A DNA stretch of 64,000 nt from NCBI RefSeq assembly GCF_036323735.1, contig NC_086029.1, positions 9,843,816 to 9,907,815 on the forward strand, read 5' to 3'. Every line of letters starts with the position of its first letter. The stretch's first letter is position 1. The DNA is from Rattus norvegicus. Taxonomy: Eukaryota; Chordata; Mammalia; Rodentia; Muridae. A program made the position numbers and the translations under genes. Of this stretch, positions 21,522 through 34,370 are shown piece by piece. The notes beneath the pieces were generated by a model that did no database searches, was not told the origin of the DNA, and saw nothing but the letters and a program-made list of their open reading frames with translations.

Positions 21522-22913
21522 CATGGTGAATTCGGTTAGTTCCCAATAGGCCGCAGTAGTAATAAGTGGACTGTTCGGGTATAGAAAAATTTTCACGAAT
21601 GGAATCAAAATTTCTAGGCGAATTCAGTGAGTTCCCAATGGGACATGCTTGTATGAGTTTGCTTTTCATTATCGAGCAACATTTTAAGGAACGGAATCCA
21701 AGTGTCATGGTGAATTGAGTAGGTTCCCAATAGGATTCACATGTAATAAGCTTGTTATTCAAGATAGAGCAAAGTTTTAACAAACTGAAACACTGTTTCT
21801 TTGTGAATTCAGTTAGTTCCCAGTAGCCTGCTCTTGTAATATGTGTACTTTTAAAGATTTATAAAAATTTGGTGAGCCGATTCTGAGTAACATGGTGAAT
21901 TCGGTTAGTTCCCAATGGGCCGCAGTAGTAATAAGTGGACTGTTCGGGATATAGAAAAATTTTCACGAATGGAATCAAAATTTCTAGGCCAATTCAGTGA
22001 GTTCCCAATGGGACATGCTTGTATGAGTTTGCTTTTCATTATCGAGCAACATTTTAAGGAACGGAATCCAAGTGTCATGGTGAATTGAGTAGGTTCCCAA
22101 TAGGATTCACATGTAATAAGCTTGTTATTCAAGATAGAGCAAAGTTTTAACAAACTGAAACACTGTTTCTTTGTGAATTCAGTTAGTTCCTAGTAGCCTG
22201 CTCTTGTAATATGTGTACTTTTAAAGATTTATAAAAATTTGGTGAGCCGATTCTGAGTAACATGGTGAATTCGGTTAGTTCCCAATGGGCCGCAGTAGTA
22301 ATAAGTGGACTGTTCGGGATATAGAAAAATTTTCACGAATGGAATCAAAATTTCTAGGCGAATTCAGTGAGTTCCCAATGGGACATGCTTGTATGAGTTT
22401 GCTTTTCATTATCGAGCAACATTATAAGGAACGGATTCCAAGTATCATGGTGAATTGAGTAGGTTCCCAATAGGATTCACATGTAATAAGCTTGTTATTC
22501 AAGATAGAGCAAAGTTTTAACGAACTGAAACACTGTTTCTTTGTGAATTCAGTTAGTTCGTAGTAGCCTGCTCTTGTAATATGTGTACTTTTAAAGATTT
22601 ATAAAAATTTGGTGAGCCGAATCTGAGTAACATGGTGAATTCGGTTAGTTCCCAATTGGCCGCAGTTGTAATAAGTGGACTCTTCGGGATGTAGAAAATT
22701 TTCACGAATGGAATCCAAATTTCTAGGCGCATTCAGTGAGTTCCCAATGGGACATGCTTGTATGAGTTTGCTTTTCATTATCTAGCAACATTTTAAGGAA
22801 CGGAATCCCAGTATCATGGTGAATTGAGTAGGTTCCCAATAGGATTCGCATGTAATAAGCTTGTTATTCAAGATAGAGCAACGTTTTAACGAACTGAAAC
22901 ACTGTTTCTTTTT
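21436..22913 (+). repeat. Mosaic run r|f, b|f, b, N
   Basis: Monomers start at 21436 (left r, right f with CGGGTATAG), 21805 (left b with CCGATTCTG and CAATGGGCC; right f with AGTGTCATGG and CAAACTG), 22175 (b) and 22545 (N). The duplicate region at 28457-29563 has only f-b-N, so the b|f monomer is an extra unit. This is the product expected when misaligned f-b neighbours recombine in register. The second monomer has GGCCAATTCAG, which destroys one EcoRI site. Confidence 0.8.
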
Positions 22914-24760
22914 GAATTCAGTTAGTTCCTAGTAGCCTGCTCTTGTAATATGTGTACTTTTAAAGATTTATAAAAATTTGGTGAGCCGAATCTGAGTAAC
23001 ATGGTGAATTCGGTTAGTTCCCAATAGGCCGCAGTAGTAATAAGTGGACTGTTCGGGATATAGAAAATTTTCACGAATGGAATCAAAATTTCTAGGCGAA
23101 TTCACTGAGTTCCCAATGGGACATGCTTGTATGAGTTTGCTTTTCAATATCGAGCAACATTTTAAGGAACGGAATCCAAGTATAATGGTGAATTGAGTAG
23201 TTTCCCAATAGGATTCGCATGTAATAAGCTTCTTATTCAAGATAGAGCAACGTTTTAAGGAACTGAAACACTGTTTCTTTGTGAATTCAATTAGTTCCTA
23301 GTAGCCTGCTCTTGTAATATGTGTACTTTTAAAGATTTATAAAAATTTGGTGAGCCGAATCTGAGTAACATGGTGAATTCGGTTAGTTCCCAATGGGCCG
23401 CAGTAGTAATAAGTGGACTGTTCGGGATATAGAAAAATTTTCACGAATGGAATCAAAATTTCTAGGCGAATTCAGTGAGTTCCCAATGGGACATGCTTGT
23501 ATGAGTTTGCTTTTCAATATCGAGCAACATTTTAAGGAACGTATTCCCAGTATCATGGTGAATTGAGTAGGTTCCCAATAGGATTCGCATGTAATAATCT
23601 TGTTATTCAAGAGAGAGCAACGTTATAACGAACTGAAACACTGTTTCTTTGTGAATTCAGTTAGTTCCTAGTAGCCTGCTCTTGTAATATGTGTACTTTT
23701 AAAGATTTATAAAAATTTGGTGAGCCGAATCTGAGTAACATGGTGAATTCGGTTAGTTCCCAATAGGCCGCAGTAGTAATAAGTGGACTGTTCGGGATAT
23801 AGAAAAATTTTCACGAATAGAATCAAAATTTCTAGGCGAATTCAGTGAGTTCCCAATGGGACATGCTTGTATGAGTTTGCTTTTCAATATCGAGCAACAT
23901 TTTAAGGAACGGAATCCAAGTATCATGGTGAATTGAGTAGGTTCCCAATAGGATTCGCATGTAATAAGCTTGTTATTCAAGATAGAGCAACGTTTTAACG
24001 AACTGAAACACTGTTTCTTTGTGAATTCAGTTAGTTCCTAGTAGCCTGCTCTTGTAATATGTGTACTTTTAAAGATTTATAAAAATTGGTGAGCCGAATC
24101 TGAGTAACATGGTGAATTCGGTTAGTTCCCAATGGGCCGCAGTAGTAATAAGTGGACTGTTCGGGATATAGAAAAATTTTCACGAATGGAATCAAAATTT
24201 CTAGGCGAATTCAGTGAGTTCCCAATGGGACATGCTTGTATGAGTTTGCTTTTCAATATCGAGCAACATTTTAAGGAACGGAATCCAAGTATCATGGTGA
24301 ATTGAGTAGGTTCCCAATAGGATTCGCATGTAATAAGCTTGTTATTCAAGATTGAGAAATGTTTTAACGAACTGAAACACTGTTTCTTTGTGAATTCAGT
24401 TAGTTCCTAGTAGCCTGCTCTTGTAATATGTGTACTTTTAAAGATTTATAAAAATTTGGTGAGCCGAATCTGAGTAACATGGTGAATTCGGTTAGTTCCC
24501 AATTGGCCGCAGTTGTAATAAGTGGACTCTTCGGGATGTAGAAAATTTTCACGAATGGAATCCAAATTTCTAGGCGCATTCAGTGAGTTCCCAATGGGAC
24601 ATGCTTGTATGAGTTTGCTTTTCATTATCTAGCAACATTTTAAGGAACGGAATCCCAGTATCATGGTGAATTGAGTAGGTTCCCAATAGGATTCGCATGT
24701 AATAAGCTTGTTATTCAAGATAGAGCAACGTTTTAACGAACTGAAACACTGTTTCTTTTT
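22914..24760 (+). repeat. K-I-L-M-N, copy 4 (1847 bp)
   Basis: Monomers start at 22914 (K), 23283 (I), 23653 (L), 24023 (M) and 24392 (N). The order and marks are the same as in the run at 12199-18847, 10.7 kb to the left. Private changes are TTTTAAGGAACTG at the end of K and CAAGAGAGAGC near the end of I. Confidence 0.92.
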
Positions 24761-26978
24761 GAATTCAGTTAGTTCCTAGTAGCCTGCTCTTGTAATATGT
24801 GTACTTTTAAAGATTTATAAAAATTTGGTGAGCCGAATCTGAGTAACATGGTGAATTCGGTTAGTTCCCAATAGGCCGCAGTAGTAATAAGTGGACTGTT
24901 CGGGATATAGAAAATTTTCACGAATGGAATCAAAATTTCTAGGCGAATTCACTGAGTTCCCAATGGGACATGCTTGTATGAGTTTGCTTTTCAATATCGA
25001 GCAACATTTTAAGGAACGGAATCCAAGTATAATGGTGAATTGAGTAGTTTCCCAATAGGATTCGCATGTAATAAGCTTCTTATTCAAGATAGAGCAACGT
25101 TTTAACGAACTGAAACACTGTTTCTTTGTGAATTCAATTAGTTCCTAGTAGCCTGCTCTTGTAATATGTGTACTTTTAAAGATTTATAAAAATTTGGTGA
25201 GCCGAATCTGAGTAACATGGTGAATTCGGTTAGTTCCCAATGGGCCGCAGTAGTAATAAGTGGACTGTTCGGGATATAGAAAAATTTTCACGAATGGAAT
25301 CAAAATTTCTAGGCGAATTCAGTGAGTTCCCAATGGGACATGCTTGTATGAGTTTGCTTTTCAATATCGAGCAACATTTTAAGGAACGTATTCCCAGTAT
25401 CATGGTGAATTGAGTAGGTTCCCAATAGGATTCGCATGTAATAATCTTGTTATTCAAGATAGAGCAACGTTATAACGAACTGAAACACTGTTTCTTTGTG
25501 AATTCAGTTAGTTCCTAGTAGCCTGCTCTTGTAATATGTGTACTTTTAAAGATTTATAAAAATTTGGTGAGCCGAATCTGAGTAACATGGTGAATTCGGT
25601 TAGTTCCCAATAGGCCGCAGTAGTAATAAGTGGACTGTTCGGGATATAGAAAAATTTTCACGAATAGAATCAAAATTTCTAGGCGAATTCAGTGAGTTCC
25701 CAATGGGACATGCTTGTATGAGTTTGCTTTTCAATATCGAGCAACATTTTAAGGAACGGAATCCAAGTATCATGGTGAATTGAGTAGGTTCCCAATAGGA
25801 TTCGCATGTAATAAGCTTGTTATTCAAGATAGAGCAACGTTTTAACGAACTGAAACACTGTTTCTTTGTGAATTCAGTTAGTTCCTAGTAGCCTGCTCTT
25901 GTAATATGTGTACTTTTAAAGATTTATAAAAATTGGTGAGCCGAATCTGAGTAACATGGTGAATTCGGTTAGTTCCCAATGGGCCGCAGTAGTAATAAGT
26001 GGACTGTTCGGGATATAGAAAAATTTTCACGAATGGAATCAAAATTTCTAGGCGAATTCAGTGAGTTCCCAATGGGACATGCTTGTATGAGTTTGCTTTT
26101 CAATATCGAGCAACATTTTAAGGAACGGTATCCAAGTATCGTGGTGAATTGAGTAGGTTCCCAATAGGATTCGCATGTAATAAGCTTGTTATTCAAGATT
26201 GAGAAACGTTTTAACGAACTGAAACACTGTTTCTTTGTGAATTCAGTTAGTTCGTAGTAGCCTGCTCTTGTAATATGTGTACTTTTAAAGATTTATAAAA
26301 ATTTGGTGAGCCGAATCTGAGTAACATGGTGAATTCGGTTAGTTCCCAATAGGCCGCAGTAGTAATAAGTGGACTGTTCGGGATACCGAAAAATTTTCAC
26401 GAATGGAATCAAAATTTCTAGGCGAATTCAGTGAGTTCCCAATGGGACATGCTTGTATGAGTTTGCTTTTCAATATCGAGCAACATTTTAAGGAACGGAA
26501 TCCAAATATCATGGTGAATTGAGTAGGTAACCAATAGGATTCGCGTGTAATAAGGTTGTTATTCAAGATAGAGCAACGTTTTAACGAACTGAAACACTGT
26601 TTCTTTGTGAATTCAGTTAGTTCGTAGTAGCCTGCTCTTGTAATATGTGTACTTTTAAAGATTTATAAAAATTTGGTGAGCCGAATCTGAGTAACATGGT
26701 GAATTCGGTTAGTTCCCCATAGGCCGCAGTAGTAATAAGTGGACTGTTCGGGATATAGAAAAATTTTCACGAATGGAATCAAAATTTCTAGGCGAATTCA
26801 GTGAGTTCCCAATGGGACATGCTTGTATGAGTTTGCTTTTCATTATCTAGCAACTCTATAAGGAACGGAATCCAAGTATCATGGTGAATTGAGTAGGTTC
26901 CCAATAGGATTCACATGTAATAAGCTTGTTATTCAAGATAGAGCAAAGTTTTAACGAACTGAAACACTGTTTCTTTGT
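24761..26978 (+). repeat. 6-monomer HOR K-I-L-M-O-P, copy 1 (2218 bp)
   Basis: Monomers start at 24761 (K), 25130 (I), 25500 (L), 25870 (M), 26239 (O) and 26609 (P). It shares the K-I-L-M core with the five-monomer unit but ends in two other types. O has GTTCGTAG, GGATACCG, CCAAATATC and TAAGGTTG (no HindIII site). P has TTCCCCATAGG and CTAGCAACTCTATAAGG. Private changes here are ATCGTGGTG in M and AGGTAACCAAT in O. Confidence 0.92.
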
Positions 26979-28456
26979 GAATTCAGTTAGTTCGTAGTAG
27001 CCTGCTCTTGTAATATGTGTACTTTTAAAGATTTATAAAAATTTGGTGAGCCGAATCTGAGTAACGTGGTGAATTCGGTTAGTTCCCAATAGGCCGCAGT
27101 AGTAATAAGTGGACTGTTCGGGATATAGAAAATTTTCACGAATGGAATCAAAATTTCTATGCGAATTCAGTGAGTTCCCAATGGGACATGCTTGTATGAG
27201 TTTACTCTTCAATATCGAGCAACATTTTAAGGAACGGAATCCAAGTATCATGGTGAATTGAGTAGGTTCCCAATAGGATTCGCATGTGATAAGCTTGTTA
27301 TTCAAGATAGAGCAACGTTTTTACGAACTGAAACACTGTTTCTTTGTGAATTCAGTTAGTTCCTAGTAGCCTGTTCTTGTAATATGTGTACTTTTAAAGA
27401 TTTATAAAAATTTGGTGAGCCGAATCTGAGTAACATGGTGAATTCGGTTAGTTCCCAATAGGCCGCAGTAGTAATAAGTGGACCGTTCGGGATATAGAAA
27501 AATTTTCACGAATGGAATCAAAATTTCTAGGCGAATTCAGTGAGTTCCCAATGGGACATGCTTGTATGAGTTTGCTTTTCAATATCGAGCAACATTTTAA
27601 GGAAAGGAATCCAAGGATCATGGTGAATTGAGTAGGTTCCCAATAGGATTCGCATGTAATAAGCTTGTTATTCAAGATAGAGCAACCTTTTAACGAACTG
27701 AAACACTGTTTCTTTGTGAATTCAGTTAGTTCCTAGTAGCCTGCTCTTGTAATATGTGTACTTTTAAAGATTTATAAAAATTTGGTGAGCCGAATCTGAA
27801 TAGCATGGTGAATTCGGTTAGTTCCCAATAGGCCGCAGTAGTAATAAGTGGACTGTTCGGGATATCGAAAAATTTTCACGAATGGAATCAAAATTTCTAG
27901 GCGAATACAGTGAGTTCCCAATGGGACATGCTTGTATGAGTTTGCTTTTCAATATCGAGCAACATTTTAAGGAACAGAATCCAAGTATCATGGTGAATTG
28001 AGTAGGTTCCCAATAGGATTCGCATGTAATAAGCTTGTTATTCAAGATAGAGCAACGTTTTAACGAACTGAAACACTGTTTCTTTTTGAATTCAGTTAGT
28101 TCCTAGTAGCCTGCTCTTGTAATATGTGTACTTTTAAAGATTTATAAAAATTTGGTGAGCCGAATCTGAGTAACATGGTGAATTCGGTTAGTTCCCAATA
28201 GGCCGCAGTAGTAATAAGTGGACTGTTCGGGATATAGAAAATTTTCACGAATGGAATCAAAATTTCTAGGCGAATTCACTGAGTTCCCAATGGGACATGC
28301 TTGTATGAGTTTGCTTTTCAATATCGAGCAACATTTTAATGAACGGAATCCAAGTATCATGGTGAATTGAGTAGGTTCCCAATAGGATTCGCATGTAATA
28401 AGCTTGTTATTCAAGATAGAGCAACGTTTTAACGAACTGAATCACTGTTTCTTTGT
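26979..28456 (+). repeat. Monomers s, q, r, K' (copy 2 of the 7.02-kb-offset block)
   Basis: Monomers start at 26979 (s: GTAACGTGG at the left, then TCTATGCG, TTACTCTTC and GTGATAAGC), 27348 (q), 27718 (r) and 28088 (K'). From about 27140 on they match 20120-21404 at an offset of 7021 bp. The last monomer, K', is also the first monomer of the long duplicated segment, so two different duplications meet in it. Confidence 0.85.
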
Positions 28457-31400
28457 GAATTAAGTTAGTTCCTAGTAGCCTGCTTTTGTAATATGTGTAC
28501 TTTTAAAGATATATAAAAAATTGGTGAGCCGAATCTGAGTAACATGGTGAATTCGGTTAGTTCCCAATAGGCCGCAGTAGTAATAAGTGGACTGTTCGGG
28601 TATAGAAAAATTTTCACGAATGGAATCAAAATTTCTAGGCGAATTCAGTGAGTTCCCAATGGGACATGCTTGTATGAGTTTGCTTTTCATTATCGAGCAA
28701 CATTTTAAGGAACGGAATCCAAGTGTCATGGTGAATTGAGTAGGTTCCCAATAGGATTCACATGTAATAAGCTTGTTATTCAAGATAGAGCAAAGTTTTA
28801 ACAAACTGAAACACTGTTTCTTTGTGAATTCAGTTAGTTCCTAGTAGCCTGCTCTTGTAATATGTGTACTTTTAAAGATTTATAAAAATTTGGTGAGCCG
28901 ATTCTGAGTAACATGGTGAATTCGGTTAGTTCCCAATGGGCCGCAGTAGTAATAAGTGGACTGTTCGGGATATAGAAAAATTTTCACGAATGGAATCAAA
29001 ATTTCTAGGCGAATTCAGTGAGTTCCCAATGGGACATGCTTGTATGAGTTTGCTTTTCATTATCGAGCAACATTATAAGGAACGGATTAAAGTATCATGG
29101 TGAATTGAGTAGGTTCCCAATAGGATTCACATGTAATAAGCTTGTTATTCAAGATAGAGCAAAGTTTTAACGAACTGAAACACTGTTTCTTTGTGAATTC
29201 AGTTAGTTCGTAGTAGCCTGCTCTTGTAATATGTGTACTTTTAAAGATTTACAAAAATTTGGTGAGCCGAATCTGAGTAACATGGTGAATTCGGTTAGTT
29301 CCCAATTGGCCGCAGTTGTAATAAGTGGACTCTTCGGGATGTAGAAAATTTTCACGAATGGAATCCAAATTTCTAGGCGCATTCAGTGAGTTCCCAATGG
29401 GACATGCTTGTATGAGTTTGCTTTTCATTATCTAGCAACATTTTAAGGAACGGAATCCCAGTATCATGGTGAATTGAGTAGGTTCCCAATAGGATTCGCA
29501 TGTAATAAGCTTGTTATTCAAGATAGAGCAACGTTTTAACGAACTGAAACACTGTTTCTTTTTGAATTCAGTTAGTTCCTAGTAGCCTGCTCTTGTAATA
29601 TGTGTACTTTTAAAGATTTATAAAAATTTGGTGAGCCGAATCTGAGTAACATGGTGAATTCGGTTAGTTCCCAATAGGCCGCAGTAGTAATAAGTGGACT
29701 GTTCGGGATATAGAAAATTTTCACGAATGGAATCAAAATTTCTAGGCGAATTCAGTGAGTTCCCAATGGGACATGCTTGTATGAGTTTGCTTTTCATTAT
29801 CGAGCAACATTTTAAGGAACGGAATCCAAGTGTCATGGTGAATTGAGTAGGTTCCCAATAGGATTCACATGTAATAAGCTTGTTATTCAAGATAGAGCAA
29901 AGTTTTAACAAACTGAAACACTGTTTCTTTGTGAATTCAGTTAGTTCCTAGAAGCCTGCTCTTGTAATATGTGTACTTTTAAAGATTTATAAAAATTTGG
30001 TGAGCCGATTCTGAGTAACATGGTGAATTCGGTTAGTTCCCAATGGGCCGCAGTAGTAATAAGTGGACTGTTCGGGATATAGAAAAATTTTCACGAATGG
30101 AATCAAAATTTCTAGGCGAATTCAGTGAGTTCCCAATGGGACATGCTTGTATGAGTTTGCTTTTCATTATCGAGCAACATTATAAGGAACGGATTCCAAG
30201 TATCATGGTGAATTGAGTAGGTTCCCAATAGGATTCACATGTAATAAGCTTGTTATTCAAGATAGAGCAAAGTTTTAACGAACTGAAACACTGTTTCTTT
30301 GTGAATTCAGTTAGTTCCTAGTAGCCTGCTCTTGTAATATGTGTGCTTTTAAAGATTTATAAAAATTTGGTGAGCCGAATCTGAGTAACATGGTGAATTC
30401 AGTTAGTTCCCAATAGGCCGCAGTAGTAATAAGTGGACTGTTCGGGATATAGAAAAATTTTCACGAATGGAATCAAAATTTCTAGGCGAATTCAGTGAGT
30501 TCCCAATGGGACATGCTTGTATGAGTTTGCTTTTCATTATCGAGCAACATTTTAAGGAACGGAATCCAAGTCTCATGGTGAATTGAGTAGGTTCCCAATA
30601 GGATTCACATGTAATAAGTTTGTTATTCAAGATAGAGCAAAGTTTTAACGAACTGAAACACTGTTTCTTTGTGAATTCAGTTAGTTCCTAGTAGCCTGCT
30701 CTGGTAATATGTGGACTTTTAAAGATTTATAAAAATTTGGTGAGCCGATTCTGAGTAACATGGTGAATTCGGTTATGTTCCCAATAGGCCGCAGTAGTAA
30801 TAAGTGGACTGTTCGGGATATAGAAAAATTTTCACGAATGGAATCAAAATTTCTAGGCGAATTCACTGAGTTCCCAATGGGACATGCTTGTATGAGTTTG
30901 CTTTTTAATATCGAGCAACATTTTAATGAACGGAATCCAAGTATCATGGTGAATTGAGTAGGTTCCCAATAGGATTCGCATGTAATAAGCTTGTTATTAA
31001 AGATAGAGCAACGTTTTAACGAACTGAATCACTGTTTCTTTGTGAATTAAGTTAGTTCCTAGTAGCCTGCTTTTGTAATATGTGTACTTTTGAAGATATA
31101 TAAAAAATTGGTGAGCCGAATCTGAGTAACATGGTGAATTCGGTTAGTTCCCAATAGGCCGCAGTAGTAATAAGTGGACTGTTCGGGATATAGAAAAATT
31201 TTCACGAATGGAATCAAAATTTCTAGGCGAATTCAGTGAGTTCCCAATGGGACATGCTTGTATGAGTTTGCTTTTCATTATCGAGCAACATTTTAAGGAA
31301 CGGAATCCAAGTGTCATGGTGAATTGAGTAGGTTCCCAATAGGATTCACATGTAATAAGCTTGTTATTCAAGATAGAGCAAAGTTTTAACAAACTGAAAC

Positions 31401-33630
31401 ACTGTTTCTTTGTGAATTCAGTTAGTTCCTAGTAGCCTGCTCTTGTAATATGTGTACTTTTAAAGATTTATAAAAATTTGGTGAGCCGATTCTGAGTAAC
31501 ATGGTGAATTCGGTTAGTTCCCAATGGGCCGCAGTAGTAATAAGTGGACTGTTCGGGATATAGAAAAATTTTCACGAATGGAATCAAAATTTCTAGGCGA
31601 ATTCAGTGAGTTCCCAATGGGACATGCTTGTATGAGTTTGCTTTTCATTATCGAGCAACATTATAAGGAACGGATTCCAAGTATCATGGTGAATTGAGTA
31701 GGTTCCCAATAGGATTCACATGTAATAAGCTTGTTATTCAAGATAGAGCAAAGTTTTAACGAACTGAAACACTGTTTCTTTGTGAATTCAGTTAGTTCGT
31801 AGTAGCCTGCTCTTGTAATATGTGTACTTTTAAAGATTTATAAAAATTTGGTGAGCCGAATCTGAGTAACATGGTGAATTCGGTTAGTTCCCAATTGGCC
31901 GCAGTTGTAATAAGTGGACTCTTCGGGATGTAGAAAATTTTCACGAATGGAATCCAAATTTCTAGGCGCATTCAGTGAGTTCCCAATGGGACATGCTTGT
32001 ATGAGTTTGCTTTTCATTATCTAGCAACATTTTAAGGAACGGAATCCCAGTATCATGGTGAATTGAGTAGGTTCCCAATAGGATTCGCATGTAATAAGCT
32101 TGTTATTCAAGATAGAGCAACGTTTTAACGAACTGAAACACTGTTTCTTTTTGAATTCAGTTAGTTCCTAGTAGCCTGCTCTTGTAATATGTGTACTTTT
32201 AAAGATTTATAAAAATTTGGTGAGCCGAATCTGAGTAACATGGTGAATTCGGTTAGTTCCCAATAGGCCGCAGTAGTAATAAGTGTACTGTTCGGGATAT
32301 AGAAAATTTTCACGAATGGAATCAAAATTTCTAGGCGAATTCAGTGAGTTCCCAATGGGACATGCTTGTATGAGTTTGCTTTTCAATATCGAGCAACATT
32401 TTAAGGAACGAAATCCAAGTATAATGGTGAATTGAGTAGTTTCCCAATAGGATTCGCATGTAATAAGCTTCTTATTCAAGATAGAGCAACGTTTTAACGA
32501 ACTGAAACACTGTTTCTTTGTGAATTCAATTAGTTCCTAGTAGCCTGCTCTTGTAATATGTGTACTTTTAAAGATTTATAAAAATTTGGTGAGCCGAATC
32601 TGAGTAACATGGTGAATTCGGTTAGTTCCCAATGGGCCGCAGTAGTAATAAGTGGACTGTTCGGGATATAGAAAAATTTTCACGAATGGAATCAAAATTT
32701 CTAGGCGAATTCAGTGAGTTCCCAATGGGACATGCTTGTATGAGTTTGCTTTTCAATATCGAGCAACATTTTAAGGAACGTTTTCCCAGTATCATGGTGA
32801 ATTGAGTAGGTTCCCAATAGGATTCGCATGTAATAAGCTTGTTATTCAAGATAGAGCAACGTTATAACGAACTGAAACACTGTTTCTTTGTGAATTCAGT
32901 TAGTTCCTAGTAGCCTGCTCTTGTAATATGTGTACTTTTAAAGATTTATAAAAATTTGGTCAGCCGAATCTGAGTAACATGGTGAATTCGGTTAGTTCCC
33001 AATAGGCCGCAGTAGTAATAAGTGGACTGTTCGGGATATAGAAAAATTTTCACGAATAGAATCAAAATTTCTAGGCGAATTCAGTGAGTTCCCAATGGGA
33101 CATGCTTGTATGAGTTTGCTTTTCAATATCGAGCAACATTTTAAGGAACGGAATCCAAGTATCATGGTGAATTGAGTAGGTTCCCAATAGGATTCGCATG
33201 TAATAAGCTTGTTATTCAAGATAGAGCAACGTTTTAACGAACTGAAACACTGTTTCTTTGTGAATTCAGTTAGTTCCTAGTAGCCTGCAATTGTAATATG
33301 TGTACTTTTAAAGATTTATAAAAATTGGTGAGCCGAATCTGAGTAACATGGTGAATTCGGTTAGTTCCCAATGGGCCGCAGTAGTAATAAGTGGACTGTT
33401 CGGGATATAGAAAAATTTTCACGAATGGAATCAAAATTTCTAGGCGAATTCAGTGAGTTCCCAATGGGACATGCTTGTATGAGTTTGCTTTTCAATATCG
33501 AGCAACATTTTAAGGAACGGAATCCAAGTATCATGGTGAATTGAGTAGGTTCCCAATAGGATTCGCATGTAATAAGCTTGTTATTCAAGATTGAGAAACG
33601 TTTTAACGAACTGAAACACTGTTTCTTTGT
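28088..33630 (+). repeat. Long duplicated segment, copy 2 (15 monomers)
   Basis: Monomers start at 28088, 28457, 28826, 29195, 29564, 29933, 30303, 30673, 31044, 31414, 31784, 32153, 32522, 32892 and 33262, matching 5177-10719 one to one. Differences I can see include a one-base deletion (GGATTAAAG for GGATTACAAG near 29086), GTGTACTGTTC and GAATTCAGTGAG in K at 32153, GAACGTTTTCCC and a restored AAGCTT in I at 32522, and GCCTGCAATTG in M at 33262. The last part (30673-33630) is a third copy of the eight-monomer unit. Near-identity at a distance of 62 monomers suggests a recent block duplication. Confidence 0.9.
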
Positions 33631-34370
33631 GAATTCAGTTAGTTCGTAGTAGCCTGCTCTTGTAATATGTGTACTTTTAAAGATTTATAAAAATTTGGTG
33701 AGCTGAATCTGAGTAACATGGTGAATTCGGTTAGTTCCCAATAGGCCGCAGTAGTAATAAGTGGACTGTTCGGGATACCGAAAAATTTTCACGAATGGAA
33801 TCAAAATTTCTAGGCGAATTCAGTGAGTTCCCAATGGGACATGCTTGTATGAGTTTGCTTTTCAATATCGAGCAACATTTTAAGGAACGGAATCCAAATA
33901 TCATGGTGAATTGAGTAGGTTCCCAATAGGATTCGCGTGTAATAAGGTTGTTATTCAAGATAGAGCAACGTTTTAACGAACTGAAACACTGTTTCTTTGT
34001 GAATTCAGTTAGTTCCTAGTAGCCTGCTCTTGTAATATGTGTACTTTTAAAGATTTATAAAAATTTGGTGAGCCGAATCTGAGTAACATGGTGAATTCGG
34101 TTAGTTCCCCATAGGCCGCAGTAGTAATAAGTGGACTGTTCGGGATATAGAAAAATTTTCACGAATGGAATCAAAATTTCTAGGCGAATTCAGTGAGTTC
34201 CCAATGGGACATGCTTGTATGAGTTTGCTTTTCATTATCTAGCAACTCTATAAGGAACGGAATCCAAGTATCATGGTGAATTGAGTAGGTTCCCAATAGG
34301 ATTCACATGTAATAAGCTTGTTATTCAAGATAGAGCAAAGTTTTAACGAACTGAAACACTGTTTCTTTGT
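32153..34370 (+). repeat. K-I-L-M-O-P, copy 2 (2218 bp)
   Basis: Monomers start at 32153 (K), 32522 (I), 32892 (L), 33262 (M), 33631 (O) and 34001 (P). It overlaps the end of the long duplicated segment: the K-I-L-M part matches 9243-10719, but the O-P part does not. The boundary at 33631 therefore joins an 8-monomer unit to a 6-monomer unit inside the shared core. P here begins GTTCCTAG; the other two P monomers begin GTTCGTAG. Confidence 0.9.

Noticed and set aside
4437..33630. Assembly error as the cause of the chimeric monomers and long duplications
   Set aside because: Not ruled out, but unlikely for most: chimeras such as the one at 7763 recur in the distant duplicate at 30673, and the duplicates carry distinct private changes. 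Spanning long reads would decide it.
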